A DNA stretch of 64,000 nucleotides from Ornithodoros turicata (GCF_037126465.1 NC_088201.1:231342258-231406257), one strand, 5' to 3'. Positions 32,403-42,636 are shown, numbered from the stretch's first letter. The notes: generated by a model not told the origin, from the letters alone. Made by a program: numbers and translations.

Positions 32403-32962
32403 ACTCTTAGAAAGAAGGGTGAAGCAGTTACACCTTTTAGGAGGTAATATTTGTCGCATATGCCCCCTCAGAAAAAAATGATGCGAAAAGGTGGTAACTT
32501 CTACAGCTACCACTTAGGTCGACATAGCGTCTGACAAAGGGTGTAAAAGTGTGGTTAAAGCAATTATCATATATGCAAATTGCTACAAAAAGGCGTACGC
32601 CCCCCTCGCAAACCGAATCTGAAGTGGTGACCCTATCATTCGTGGGAGAGAGTGAGGTAGCAGGTAGAGCTTTGCAACCTTTTAGGCACAACATATGCGA
32701 CAAATATTACCTTCTGAAAGGTATAACTGCTCCACCCTTTTTTTCTGAGAGTGTGTTGTGCCCATAAAAGGTTGCAAAGTTATACCCGCTACCTATCACT
32801 CTCTGCCGCGAATGATAGGGTTACCACTCTGATTCGGCAAACGGGGGGGGGGGCGTACGTCTTTTTGTAGCAATTTGGATGTATGGTAATGGATTTTACC
32901 ACCCGTTTGCACCCTCTATCAGACGCCATGTTGACCTACGTGGTAACTGTAGAAGTTACGAA
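32403..32962. mobile_element. MITE FB-B split by another FB-B
   Basis: The outer copy runs 32403-32465 and resumes at 32756-32962: GGAGGTAATATTTGTCGC is followed, after the insert, by TGTGCCCATAAAAGGTTGC, which is contiguous in the copy at 24512-24818. The right end is missing past about 32962. Confidence 0.78.
32468..32754. mobile_element. MITE FB-B nested inside FB-B, reverse orientation
   Basis: CCCCCTCAGAAAAAAATG start and TTTTTTCTGAGAGTG end. The TG dinucleotide is present on both sides of the insert but once in the uninterrupted relative, giving a 2-bp duplication. Confidence 0.78.
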
Positions 32963-32965
32963 ACG

Positions 32966-33090
32966 ATAACGCTGTCACTTCCGATTCGTTCAAGACAGTG
33001 GGCGTACGCCTTTGTGTGGCAATTATCATAACTGCATAATGCCACAAAAGGGGCGTACGCCTCCTGTTTTCAGGAAATCAGGAATGATAA
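32966..33090. mobile_element. FB-A/FB-B core fragment
   Basis: A GGGCGTACGCC...GGCAATTATCATAACTGC hairpin with AAACAGGAGGCG on the other side, lacking recognisable termini. Confidence 0.5.
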
Positions 33091-33260
33091 CGTCATCACC
33101 CCGTGCATTCCGTAAACTGTTTTCTTTCTTTCTTTTTTTTTTTTGTGTGTGTACGTGGTTCTGTTTTCTCTTCTTTTTTTCTGTCTTCTTCTTCTATTTT
33201 TATAGTGGTCCTTTTTTTCAGTGGTTCTGTTTTTAGAGTGTAGCATGGCGTGGCAGCATG

Positions 33261-33512
33261 CACTCTAAAAAACCGAACTTCACCGCATAGCAGGTAGTGC
33301 GCCAATCATTGCCGCTAACGATACGCTTATCGCTTCTGATTCGAGGAGAGAGGGAGGCGTACGCCTTCTTGTGGCAATTACCATATACCCAAATTGCCAC
33401 AAAAAGGCGTACGCCTCCTTCTCTGCTCGAATCAAAAGCGTTCAAACCCTATCGTTCGCGGCAATGATTGGCGCACAGCGCGCTATGCGGTGAAGCTCTG
33501 TTTTTTAAAGTG
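33261..33512. mobile_element. FB-A-like MITE with intermediate core
   Basis: Ends CACTCTAAAAAACCGAAC / TTTTTTAAAGTG. The core combines GCTTCTGATTCG, as in FB-B, with a symmetric GGAGGCGTACGCC hairpin, as in FB-A, around CAATTACCATATACCC. It links the two families. Confidence 0.8.
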
Positions 33513-33514
33513 TA

Positions 33515-33752
33515 AACTCTTAAAAATGAACTTCACCCCATAGCACACTCCTAGCCAACCATCATCCCGAGTGACAACGTTCTCGCCTCTGATTCGTTGA
33601 AAACCGGAGGCGGAGCCTATTTTGTGCGCATTATGCACGACACAGAATAGGCTCCTCCTCCCGTTTTCAACAAATCAGGCGCGAGAACCTTATCATTCCG
33701 CATGATGGTTGGCTAGGAGTGTGCTATGTGGTGAAGTTCATTTCTAAGAGTG
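33515..33752. mobile_element. foldback MITE FB-A abutting the previous element
   Basis: Start AACTCTTAAAAATG directly follows the TA that ends the preceding MITE; end TTTCTAAGAGTG. GGAGCCTATTTTGTG-type core. Confidence 0.8.
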
Positions 33753-33754
33753 TA

Positions 33755-34380
33755 GTAGGGAGACACGGTGACATCATTTTGGCAACGGGGGCATCACTAA
33801 ACGTAAGTCAGGAAAAAAAATCGAGACAAAAAAATAAAATAAATAAATACGGGGGTCGAAGGAAGCGGCGAGGTACAAAGGCACTGCGGCGGAAGAGCCG
33901 TTGCATGTCGCCCTGTTATTTTCTCCGGGTATCGTTCACTGATACGGAACGACGCGTGAGAAACACGTATAGATTCCGGATCATTTTGTTTGCGTGAGGG
34001 ACGACGTGTACTGTATTCGAGGGAGGTTCTGCGGGGCAGCAGTCCCGTCAGAGCACGATTAATATACGGTCAATAGACGACATTTGACGAAAAATCAGGG
34101 ATTTCTGACAACCCCACTCCCCCCACCCCAAACACACGGCAATTTGGGCCCGTTGGAACGCGTTCATTGTTCCTTGGGGAACCGGTACTAATCATTCGGC
34201 GTCCGGTTTATTTCTCATCGCTCCGATCACAGTCATGAAGTGTGCCTACTTTTTCTCGCACCGAGTCCTTCAGACACTCTTTCATACCCGCTCTCCGAAA
34301 TCGAGTGCAACTCACTCCCACCAGAACATTGTTGACATCGCAGATCCCGTAACCTTCCGCCCGCATTTACTTTCCTATTT
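33755..34380. other. unassigned stretch left of the tRNA array
   Basis: Nothing recognised before array similarity begins near 34381. Confidence 0.35.
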
Positions 34381-34662
34381 GTTTCATTAATAACTTCGTT
34401 GTCACATAGGGACGAGGACCCAATATTTCTGCAACGTCCACTATCCGGGCTCTCTTTATCGCCTTTTCAAGCGCATCGCGTCAATATTATATGACATAAT
34501 TATTTAGTTGATTAATTACAAAGTTACCACTTGCCTCTGCAGAGGTTCATACGTGCTATTATCTTGAGAAATAATCCGTGTACTGATTGCGCTGTTTCAG
34601 AACAAATTGCGGTAAAACAACGAGGACCCAATATTGCTGGAACGTCCACTAAAGAGTTACAT

Positions 34663-34728
34663 CGCCCGAACGGGGACTCGAACCGTTAGGTTAAAAGCCT
34701 AACGCTCTACCGACTGAGCTATCCGGGC
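34663..34728 (-). pseudogene. tRNA-Lys(UUU) unit 1, 66 nt
   Basis: Relative to the 73-nt form, 7 nt are missing between the anticodon arm and the T loop. A box TAGCTCAGTCGG and B box GGTTCGAGTCC are intact. The normal 5-bp T stem cannot form; a 3-bp CGG/CCG stem with no variable loop is the best alternative. Confidence 0.9.
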
Positions 34729-34941
34729 TCTGTTTATCAAATTTTCAAGCGCATCGCATCAATATGATATGATATTAATTATTTAATTGATTAATTACAA
34801 TGTTTCCACTTGCCTCTGCAGAGGTTCATACGTGCTATTATTTTGAGAAATAATCCATGTACTGATTGCGCTGTTTCAGAACAAATTGCGGTAAAACAAC
34901 GAGGACCCAATATTTCTGGAACGTCCACTAAAGAGTTACAT

Positions 34942-35007
34942 CGCCCGAACGGGGACTCGAACCGTTAGGTTAAAAGCCTAACGCTCTACCGACTGAGCTA
35001 TCCGGGC
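34942..35007 (-). pseudogene. tRNA-Lys(UUU) unit 2, 66 nt
   Basis: Identical deletion to unit 1; begins a run of nearly identical 279-bp units. Confidence 0.9.
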
Positions 35008-35220
35008 TCTGTTTATCAAATTTTCAAGCGCATCGCATCAATATGATATGATATTAATTATTTAATTGATTAATTACAATGTTTCCACTTGCCTCTGCAG
35101 AGGTTCATACGTGCTATTATTTTGAGAAATAATCCATGTACTGATTGCGCTGTTTCAGAACAAATTGCGGTAAAACAACGAGGACCCAATATTTCTGGAA
35201 CGTCCACTAAAGAGTTACAT

Positions 35221-35286
35221 CGCCCGAACGGGGACTCGAACCGTTAGGTTAAAAGCCTAACGCTCTACCGACTGAGCTATCCGGGC
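35221..35286 (-). pseudogene. tRNA-Lys(UUU) unit 3, 66 nt
   Basis: Same 7-nt deletion; spacer identical or nearly so to unit 2. Confidence 0.9.
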
Positions 35287-35499
35287 TCTGTTTATCAAAT
35301 TTTCAAGCGCATCGCATCAATATGATATGATATTAATTATTTAATTGATTAATTACAATGTTTCCACTTGCCTCTGCAGAGGTTCATACGTGCTATTATT
35401 TTGAGAAATAATCCATGTACTGATTGCGCTGTTTCAGAACAAATTGCGGTAAAACAACGAGGACCCAATATTTCTGGAACGTCCACTAAAGAGTTACAT

Positions 35500-35565
35500 C
35501 GCCCGAACGGGGACTCGAACCGTTAGGTTAAAAGCCTAACGCTCTACCGACTGAGCTATCCGGGC
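35500..35565 (-). pseudogene. tRNA-Lys(UUU) unit 4, 66 nt
   Basis: Same deletion and spacer type as units 2-3. Confidence 0.9.
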
Positions 35566-35778
35566 TCTGTTTATCAAATTTTCAAGCGCATCGCATCAAT
35601 ATGATATGATATTAATTATTTAATTGATTAATTACAATGTTTCCACTTGCCTCTGCAGAGGTTCATACGTGCTATTATTTTGAGAAATAATCCATGTACT
35701 GATTGCGCTGTTTCAGAACAAATTGCGGTAAAACAACGAGGACCCAATATTTCTGGAACCTCCACTAAAGAGTTACAT

Positions 35779-35844
35779 CGCCCGAACGGGGACTCGAACC
35801 GTTAGGTTAAAAGCCTAACGCTCTACCGACTGAGCTATCCGGGC
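35779..35844 (-). pseudogene. tRNA-Lys(UUU) unit 5, 66 nt
   Basis: Same deletion; its 3' spacer has GGAACCTCC instead of GGAACGTCC, a marker shared with units 6 and 8. Confidence 0.9.
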
Positions 35845-36057
35845 TCTGTTTATCAAATTTTCAAGCGCATCGCATCAATATGATATGATATTAATTATTT
35901 AATTGATTAATTACAATGTTTCCACTTGCCTCTGCAGAGGTTCATACGTGCTATTATTTTGAGAAATAATCCATGTACTGATTGCGCTGTTTCAGAACAA
36001 ATTGCGGTAAAACAACGAGGACCCAATATTTCTGGAACCTCCACTAAAGAGTTACAT

Positions 36058-36130
36058 CGCCCGAACGGGGACTCGAACCCCGGACCGTTAGGTTAAAAGC
36101 CTAACGCTCTACCGACTGAGCTATCCGGGC
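36058..36130 (-). tRNA. tRNA-Lys(UUU) unit 6, 73 nt
   Basis: First intact unit. Acceptor GCCCGGA/TTCGGGC, D arm GCTC/GAGC, anticodon loop CTTTTAA (anticodon UUU), T arm CGGGG-TTCGAGT-CCCCG. No intron. Confidence 0.93.
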
Positions 36131-36342
36131 TCTGTTTATCACATTTTCAAGCGCATCGCATCAGTATTGTATGACATAATAATTTAATTGATTAATTAAA
36201 ATGTTACCAATTGCCTCTGCAGAGGTTCATACGTGCTATTATCTTGAGAAATAATCCATGTACTCATTGCGCTGTTTCAGAACAAATTGCGGTAAAACAA
36301 CGAGGTCCCAATATTTCTGGAACGTCCACTAAAGAGTTACAT

Positions 36343-36408
36343 CGCCCGAACGGGGACTCGAACCGTTAGGTTAAAAGCCTAACGCTCTACCGACTGAGCT
36401 ATCCGGGC
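36343..36408 (-). pseudogene. tRNA-Lys(UUU) unit 7, 66 nt
   Basis: Deleted form; alternates with intact units 6 and 8 in a 564-bp dimer. Confidence 0.9.
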
Positions 36409-36621
36409 TCTGTTTATCAAATTTTCAAGCGCATCGCATCAATATGATATGATATTAATTATTTAATTGATTAATTACAATGTTTCCACTTGCCTCTGCA
36501 GAGGTTCATACGTGCTATTATTTTGAGAAATAATCCATGTACTGATTGCGCTGTTTCAGAACAAATTGCGGTAAAACAACGAGGACCCAATATTTCTGGA
36601 ACCTCCACTAAAGAGTTACAT

Positions 36622-36694
36622 CGCCCGAACGGGGACTCGAACCCCGGACCGTTAGGTTAAAAGCCTAACGCTCTACCGACTGAGCTATCCGGGC
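36622..36694 (-). tRNA. tRNA-Lys(UUU) unit 8, 73 nt
   Basis: Intact; second member of the unit 6/7 dimer pattern. Confidence 0.93.
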
Positions 36695-36906
36695 TCTGTT
36701 TATCACATTTTCAAGCGCATCGCATCAGTATTGTATGACATAATAATTTAATTGATTAATTAAAATGTTACCAATTGCCTCTGCAGAGGTTCATACGTGC
36801 TATTATCTTGAGAAATAATCCATGTACTCATTGCGCTGTTTCAGAACAAATTGCGGTAAAACAACGAGGTCCCAATATTTCTGGAACGTCCACTAAAGAG
36901 TTACAT

Positions 36907-36972
36907 CGCCCGAACGGGGACTCGAACCGTTAGGTTAAAAGCCTAACGCTCTACCGACTGAGCTATCCGGGC
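36907..36972 (-). pseudogene. tRNA-Lys(UUU) unit 9, 66 nt
   Basis: Deleted form in the same spacer context as unit 7. Confidence 0.9.
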
Positions 36973-37185
36973 TCTGTTTATCAAATTTTCAAGCGCATCG
37001 CATCAATATGATATGATATTAATTATTTAATTGATTAATTACAATGTTTCCACTTGCCTCTGCAGAGGTTCATACGTGCTATTATTTTGAGAAATAATCC
37101 ATGTACTGATTGCGCTGTTTCAGAACAAATTGCGGTAAAACAACGAGGTCCCAATATTTCTGGAACGTCCACTAAAGAGTTACAT

Positions 37186-37251
37186 CGCCCGAACGGGGAC
37201 TCGAACCGTTAGGTTAAAAGCCTAACGCTCTACCGACTGAGCTATCCGGGC
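37186..37251 (-). pseudogene. tRNA-Lys(UUU) unit 10, 66 nt
   Basis: Last deleted unit of the left block. Confidence 0.9.
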
Positions 37252-37463
37252 TCTGTTTACCACATTTTCAAGCGCGTCGCATCAATATGATATGATATTA
37301 ATTATTTAATTGATTCATTACAAAGTTACCACTTGCCTCTGCAGAGGTTCATACGTGCTATTATCTTGAGAAATAATCCATGTACTGATTGCGTTGTTTC
37401 AGAACAAATTGGGTAAAACAACGAGGACCCAATATTTCTGGAACGTCCACTAAAGAGTAACAT

Positions 37464-37536
37464 CGCCCGAACGGGGACTCGAACCCCGGACCGTTAGGTT
37501 AAAAGCCTAACGCTCTACCGACTGAGCTATCCGGGC
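37464..37536 (-). tRNA. tRNA-Lys(UUU) unit 11, 73 nt
   Basis: Intact; its spacer has small changes (AAATTGGGTAAAAC, GAGTAACATCG). Confidence 0.93.
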
Positions 37537-37748
37537 TCTGTTTACGGCATTTTCAAGCGCATCGCATCAATATTATATGACATAATTATTTAATTGATTA
37601 ATTACAAAGTTACCACTTGCCTCAGCAGAGGTTCATACGTGCTATTATCTTGTGGAATAATCCATGTACCGATTGCGCTGTATCAGAACAAATTGCGGTG
37701 AAACAACGAGGACCCAATACTTCTGGAACGTCCACTAAAGAGTTACAT

Positions 37749-37821
37749 CGCCCGAACGGGGACTCGAACCCCGGACCGTTAGGTTAAAAGCCTAACGCTC
37801 TACCGACTGAGCTATCCGGGC
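37749..37821 (-). tRNA. tRNA-Lys(UUU) unit 12, 73 nt
   Basis: Intact tRNA. The 3' spacer reads GTTTCACC where most units have GTTTTACC, so it lacks even the distal T4 run. Confidence 0.93.
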
Positions 37822-38032
37822 TCTGTTTATGGCATTTTCAAGCGCATCGCATCAATATTATATGACATAATAATTTAATTGATTAATTACAAAGTTACCA
37901 CTTGCCTCAGCAGAGGTTCATACGTGCTATTATCTTGTGGAATAATCCATGTACCGATTGCGCTGTATCAGAACAAATTGCGGTGAAACAACGAGGACCA
38001 ATACTTCTGGAACGTCCACTAAAGAGTTACAT

Positions 38033-38105
38033 CGCCCGAACAGGGACTCGAACCCCGGACCGTTAGGTTAAAAGCCTAACGCTCTACCGACTGAGCTATC
38101 CGGGC
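38033..38105 (-). tRNA. tRNA-Lys(UUU) unit 13, 73 nt, T-stem G.U variant
   Basis: T-stem 3' strand is CCCTG against CGGGG, giving one G.U pair. GTTTCACC spacer, no T4. Confidence 0.9.
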
Positions 38106-38317
38106 TCTGTTTATGGCATTTTCAAGCGCATCGCATCAATATTATATGACATAATAATTTAATTGATTAATTACAAAGTTACCACTTGCCTCAGCAGAGG
38201 TTCATACGTGCTATTATCTTGTGGAATAATCCATGTACCGATTGCGCTGTTTCAGAACAAATTGCGGTAAAACAACGAGGACCCAATATATCTGGAACGT
38301 CCACGAAAGAGTTACAT

Positions 38318-38390
38318 CGCCCGAACGGGGACTCGAACCCCGGACCGTTAGGTTAAAAGCCTAACGCTCTACCGACTGAGCTATCCGGGC
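38318..38390 (-). tRNA. tRNA-Lys(UUU) unit 14, 73 nt
   Basis: Intact; third member of an 854-bp trimer (units 12-14). Confidence 0.93.
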
Positions 38391-38602
38391 TCTGTTTGTG
38401 GCATTTTCAAGCGCATCGCATCAATATTATATGACATAATTATTTAATTGATTAATTACAAAGTTACCACTTGCCTCAGCAGAGGTTCATACGTGCTATT
38501 ATCTTGTGGAATAATCCATGTACCGATTGCGCTGTATCAGAACAAATTGCGGTGAAACAACGAGGACCCAATACTTCTGGAACGTCCACTAAAGAGTTAC
38601 AT

Positions 38603-38675
38603 CGCCCGAACGGGGACTCGAACCCCGGACCGTTAGGTTAAAAGCCTAACGCTCTACCGACTGAGCTATCCGGGC
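38603..38675 (-). tRNA. tRNA-Lys(UUU) unit 15, 73 nt
   Basis: Intact; counterpart of unit 12 in the duplicated trimer, also without T4. Confidence 0.93.
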
Positions 38676-38886
38676 TCTGTTTATGGCATTTTCAAGCGCA
38701 TCGCATCAATATTATATGACATAATAATTTAATTGATTAATTACAAAGTTACCACTTGCCTCAGCAGAGGTTCATACGTGCTATTATCTTGTGGAATAAT
38801 CCATGTACCGATTGCGCTGTATCAGAACAAATTGCGGTGAAACAACGAGGACCAATACTTCTGGAACGTCCACTAAAGAGTTACAT

Positions 38887-38959
38887 CGCCCGAACAGGGA
38901 CTCGAACCCCGGACCGTTAGGTTAAAAGCCTAACGCTCTACCGACTGAGCTATCCGGGC
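38887..38959 (-). tRNA. tRNA-Lys(UUU) unit 16, 73 nt, T-stem G.U variant
   Basis: Counterpart of unit 13 exactly 854 bp away, with the same T-stem change and no T4. Confidence 0.9.
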
Positions 38960-39171
38960 TCTGTTTATGGCATTTTCAAGCGCATCGCATCAATATTATA
39001 TGACATAATAATTTAATTGATTAATTACAAAGTTACCACTTGCCTCAGCAGAGGTTCATACGTGCTATTATCTTGTGGAATAATCCATGTACCGATTGCG
39101 CTGTTTCAGAACAAATTGCGGTAAAACAACGAGGACCCAATATATCTGGAACGTCCACGAAAGAGTTACAT

Positions 39172-39244
39172 CGCCCGAACGGGGACTCGAACCCCGGACC
39201 GTTAGGTTAAAAGCCTAACGCTCTACCGACTGAGCTATCCGGGC
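39172..39244 (-). tRNA. tRNA-Lys(UUU) unit 17, 73 nt
   Basis: Intact; counterpart of unit 14. Confidence 0.93.
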
Positions 39245-39456
39245 TCTGTTCATCACCTTTTCAAGCGCATCGCATCAATATTATATGACATAATAATTTA
39301 ATTGATTAATTACAAAGTTACCACTTGCCTCAGCAGAGGTTCATACGTGCTATTATCTTGTGGAATAATTCATGTACTGATTGCGCTGTTTCAGAACAAA
39401 TTGCGGTAAAACAACGAGGACCCAATATATCTGGAACGTCCACGAAAGAGTTACAT

Positions 39457-39529
39457 CGCCCGAACGGGGACTCGAACCCCGGACCGTTAGGTTAAAAGCC
39501 TAACGCTCTACCGACTGAGCTATCCGCGC
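39457..39529 (-). tRNA. tRNA-Lys(UUU) unit 18, 73 nt, acceptor mismatch
   Basis: The 5' acceptor strand reads GCGCGGA, creating a mismatch at the third pair; possibly impaired. Confidence 0.85.
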
Positions 39530-39742
39530 TCTGTTTATCACATTTCCAAGCGCATCGCATCAATATGATATGATATTAATTATTTAATTGATTAATTAAA
39601 AAGTTTCCACATGTCTCTACAGAGGTTCGTACGTGCTATTATCTTGTGGAATAATCCATGTACCGATTGCGCTGTTTCAGAACAAATTGCGGTAAAACAA
39701 CGAGGACCCAATATATCTGGAACGTCCACGAAAGAGTTACAT

Positions 39743-39815
39743 CGCCCGAACGGGGACTCGAACCCCGGACCGTTAGGTTAAAAGCCTAACGCTCTACCGA
39801 CTGAGCTATCCGGGC
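39743..39815 (-). tRNA. tRNA-Lys(UUU) unit 19, 73 nt
   Basis: Intact; closes the first of four 564-571-bp dimers (39245-41521). Confidence 0.93.
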
Positions 39816-40027
39816 TCTGTTCATCACCTTTTCAAGCGCATCGCATCAATATTATATGACATAATAATTTAATTGATTAATTACAAAGTTACCACTTGCC
39901 TCAGCAGAGGTTCATACGTGCTATTATCTTGTGGAATAATTCATGTACTGATTGCGCTGTTTCAGAACAAATTGCGGTAAAACAACGAGGACCCAATATA
40001 TCTGGAACGTCCACGAAAGAGTTACAT

Positions 40028-40093
40028 CGCCCGAACGGGGACTCGAACCGTTAGGTTAAAAGCCTAACGCTCTACCGACTGAGCTATCCGGGC
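40028..40093 (-). pseudogene. tRNA-Lys(UUU) unit 20, 66 nt
   Basis: Deleted form sitting in a dimer position that is intact in units 18, 22 and 24. Confidence 0.9.
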
Positions 40094-40306
40094 TCTGTTT
40101 ATTACATTTCCAAGCGCATCGCATCAATATGATATGATATTAATTATTTAATTGATTAATTAAAAAGTTTCCACATGTCTCTACAGAGGTTCGTACGTGC
40201 TATTATCTTGTGGAATAATCCATGTACCGATTGCGCTGTTTCAGAACAAATTGCGGTAAAACAACGAGGACCCAATATATCTGGAACGTCCACGAAAGAG
40301 TTACAT

Positions 40307-40379
40307 CGCCCGAACGGGGACTCGAACCCCGGACCGTTAGGTTAAAAGCCTAACGCTCTACCGACTGAGCTATCCGGGC
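40307..40379 (-). tRNA. tRNA-Lys(UUU) unit 21, 73 nt
   Basis: Intact; second position of its dimer. Confidence 0.93.
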
Positions 40380-40591
40380 TCTGTTCATCACCTTTTCAAG
40401 CGCATCGTATCAATATTATATGACATAATAATTTAATTGATTAATTACAAAGTTACCACTTGCCTCAGCAGAGGTTCATACGTGCTATTATCTTGTGGAA
40501 TAATTCATGTACTGATTGCGCTGTTTCAGAACAAATTGCGGTAAAACAACGAGGACCCAATATATCTGGAACGTCCACGAAAGAGTTACAT

Positions 40592-40664
40592 CGCCCGAAC
40601 GGGGACTCGAACCCCGGACCGTTAGGTTAAAAGCCTAACGCTCTACCGACTGAGCTATCCGGGC
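40592..40664 (-). tRNA. tRNA-Lys(UUU) unit 22, 73 nt
   Basis: Intact; first position of the third dimer. Confidence 0.93.
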
Positions 40665-40877
40665 TCTGTTTATCACATTTCCAAGCGCATCGCATCAATA
40701 TGATATGATATTAATTATTTAATTGATTAATTAAAAAGTTTCCACATGTCTCTACAGAGGTTCGTACGTGCTATTATCTTGTGGAATAATCCATGTACCG
40801 ATTGCGCTGTTTCAGAACAAATTGCGGTAAAACAACGAGGACCCAATATATCTGGAACGTCCACGAAAGAGTTACAT

Positions 40878-40950
40878 CGCCCGAACGGGGACTCGAACCC
40901 CGGACCGTTAGGTTAAAAGCCTAACGCTCTACCGACTGAGCTATCCGGGC
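40878..40950 (-). tRNA. tRNA-Lys(UUU) unit 23, 73 nt
   Basis: Intact; second position of the third dimer. Confidence 0.93.
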
Positions 40951-41162
40951 TCTGTTCATCACCTTTTCAAGCGCATCGCATCAATATTATATGACATAAT
41001 AATTTAATTGATTAATTACAAAGTTACCACTTGCCTCAGCAGAGGTTCATACGTGCTATTATCTTGTGGAATAATTCATGTACTGATTGCGCTGTTTCAG
41101 AACAAATTGCGGTAAAACAACGAGGACCCAATATATCTGGAACGTCCACGAAAGAGTTACAT

Positions 41163-41235
41163 CGCCCGAACGGGGACTCGAACCCCGGACCGTTAGGTTA
41201 AAAGCCTAACGCTCTACCGACTGAGCTATCCGGGC
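41163..41235 (-). tRNA. tRNA-Lys(UUU) unit 24, 73 nt
   Basis: Intact; first position of the fourth dimer. Confidence 0.93.
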
Positions 41236-41448
41236 TCTGTTTATCACATTTCCAAGCGCATCGCATCAATATGATATGATATTAATTATTTAATTGATTA
41301 ATTAAAAAGTTTCCACATGTCTCTACAGAGGTTCGTACGTGCTATTATCTTGTGGAATAATCCATGTACCGATTGCGCTGTTTCAGAACAAATTGCGGTA
41401 AAACAACGAGGACCCAATATATCTGGAACGTCCACGAAAGAGTTACAT

Positions 41449-41521
41449 CGCCCGAACGGGGACTCGAACCCCGGACCGTTAGGTTAAAAGCCTAACGCTC
41501 TACCGACTGAGCTATCCGGGC
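41449..41521 (-). tRNA. tRNA-Lys(UUU) unit 25, 73 nt
   Basis: Intact; last dimer member before the regular dimer pattern ends. Confidence 0.93.
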
Positions 41522-41733
41522 TCTGTTCATCACCTTTTCAAGCGCATCGCATCAATATTATATGACATAATAATTTAATTGATTAATTACAAAGTTACCA
41601 CTTGCCTCAGCAGAGGTTCATACGTGCTATTATCTTGTGGAATAATTCATGTACTGATTGCGCTGTTTCAGAACAAATTGCGGTAAAACAACGAGGACCC
41701 AATATATCTGGAACGTCCACGAAAGAGTTACAT

Positions 41734-41799
41734 CGCCCGAACGGGGACTCGAACCGTTAGGTTAAAAGCCTAACGCTCTACCGACTGAGCTATCCGGGC
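41734..41799 (-). pseudogene. tRNA-Lys(UUU) unit 26, 66 nt
   Basis: Deleted form; begins a second block of four deleted units. Confidence 0.9.
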
Positions 41800-42011
41800 T
41801 CTGTTCATCACCTTTTCAAGCGCATCGCATCAATATTATATGACATAATAATTTAATTGATTAATTACAAAGTTACCACTTGCCTCAGCAGAGGTTCATA
41901 CGTGCTATTATCTTGTGGAATAATTCATGTACTGATTGCGCTGTTTCAGAACAAATTGCGGTAAAACAACGAGGACCCAATATATCTGGAACGTCCACGA
42001 AAGAGTTACAT

Positions 42012-42077
42012 CGCCCGAACGGGGACTCGAACCGTTAGGTTAAAAGCCTAACGCTCTACCGACTGAGCTATCCGGGC
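42012..42077 (-). pseudogene. tRNA-Lys(UUU) unit 27, 66 nt
   Basis: Deleted; spacer of the same type as unit 26. Confidence 0.9.
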
Positions 42078-42290
42078 TCTGTTTATCACATTTCCAAGCG
42101 CATCGCATCAATATGATATGATATTAATTATTTAATTGATTAATTAAAAAGTTTCCACATGTCTCTACAGAGGTTCGTACGTGCTATTATCTTGTGGAAT
42201 AATCCATGTACCGATTGCGCTGTTTCAGAACAAATTGCGGTAAAACAACGAGGACCCAATATATCTGGAACGTCCACGAAAGAGTTACAT

Positions 42291-42356
42291 CGCCCGAACG
42301 GGGACTCGAACCGTTAGGTTAAAAGCCTAACGCTCTACCGACTGAGCTATCCGGGC
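42291..42356 (-). pseudogene. tRNA-Lys(UUU) unit 28, 66 nt
   Basis: Deleted, but in the CACATGTCTCTACAG spacer type, unlike unit 27. Confidence 0.9.
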
Positions 42357-42570
42357 TCTGTTTATCACATTTCCAAGCGCATCGCATCAATATGATATGA
42401 TATTAATTATTTAATTGATTAATTAAAAAGTTTCCACATGTCTCTACAGAGGTTCGTACGTGCTATTATCATGTGGAATAATCCATGTACCGATTGGCGC
42501 TGTTTCAGAACAAATTGCGGTAAAACAACGAGGACCCAATATATCTGGAACGTCCACGAAAGAGTTACAT

Positions 42571-42636
42571 CGCCCGAACGGGGACTCGAACCGTTAGGTT
42601 AAAAGCCTAACGCTCTACCGACTGAGCTATCCGGGC
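42571..42636 (-). pseudogene. tRNA-Lys(UUU) unit 29, 66 nt
   Basis: Deleted; its spacer has the marker ATTGGCGCTG shared with unit 30. Confidence 0.9.
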
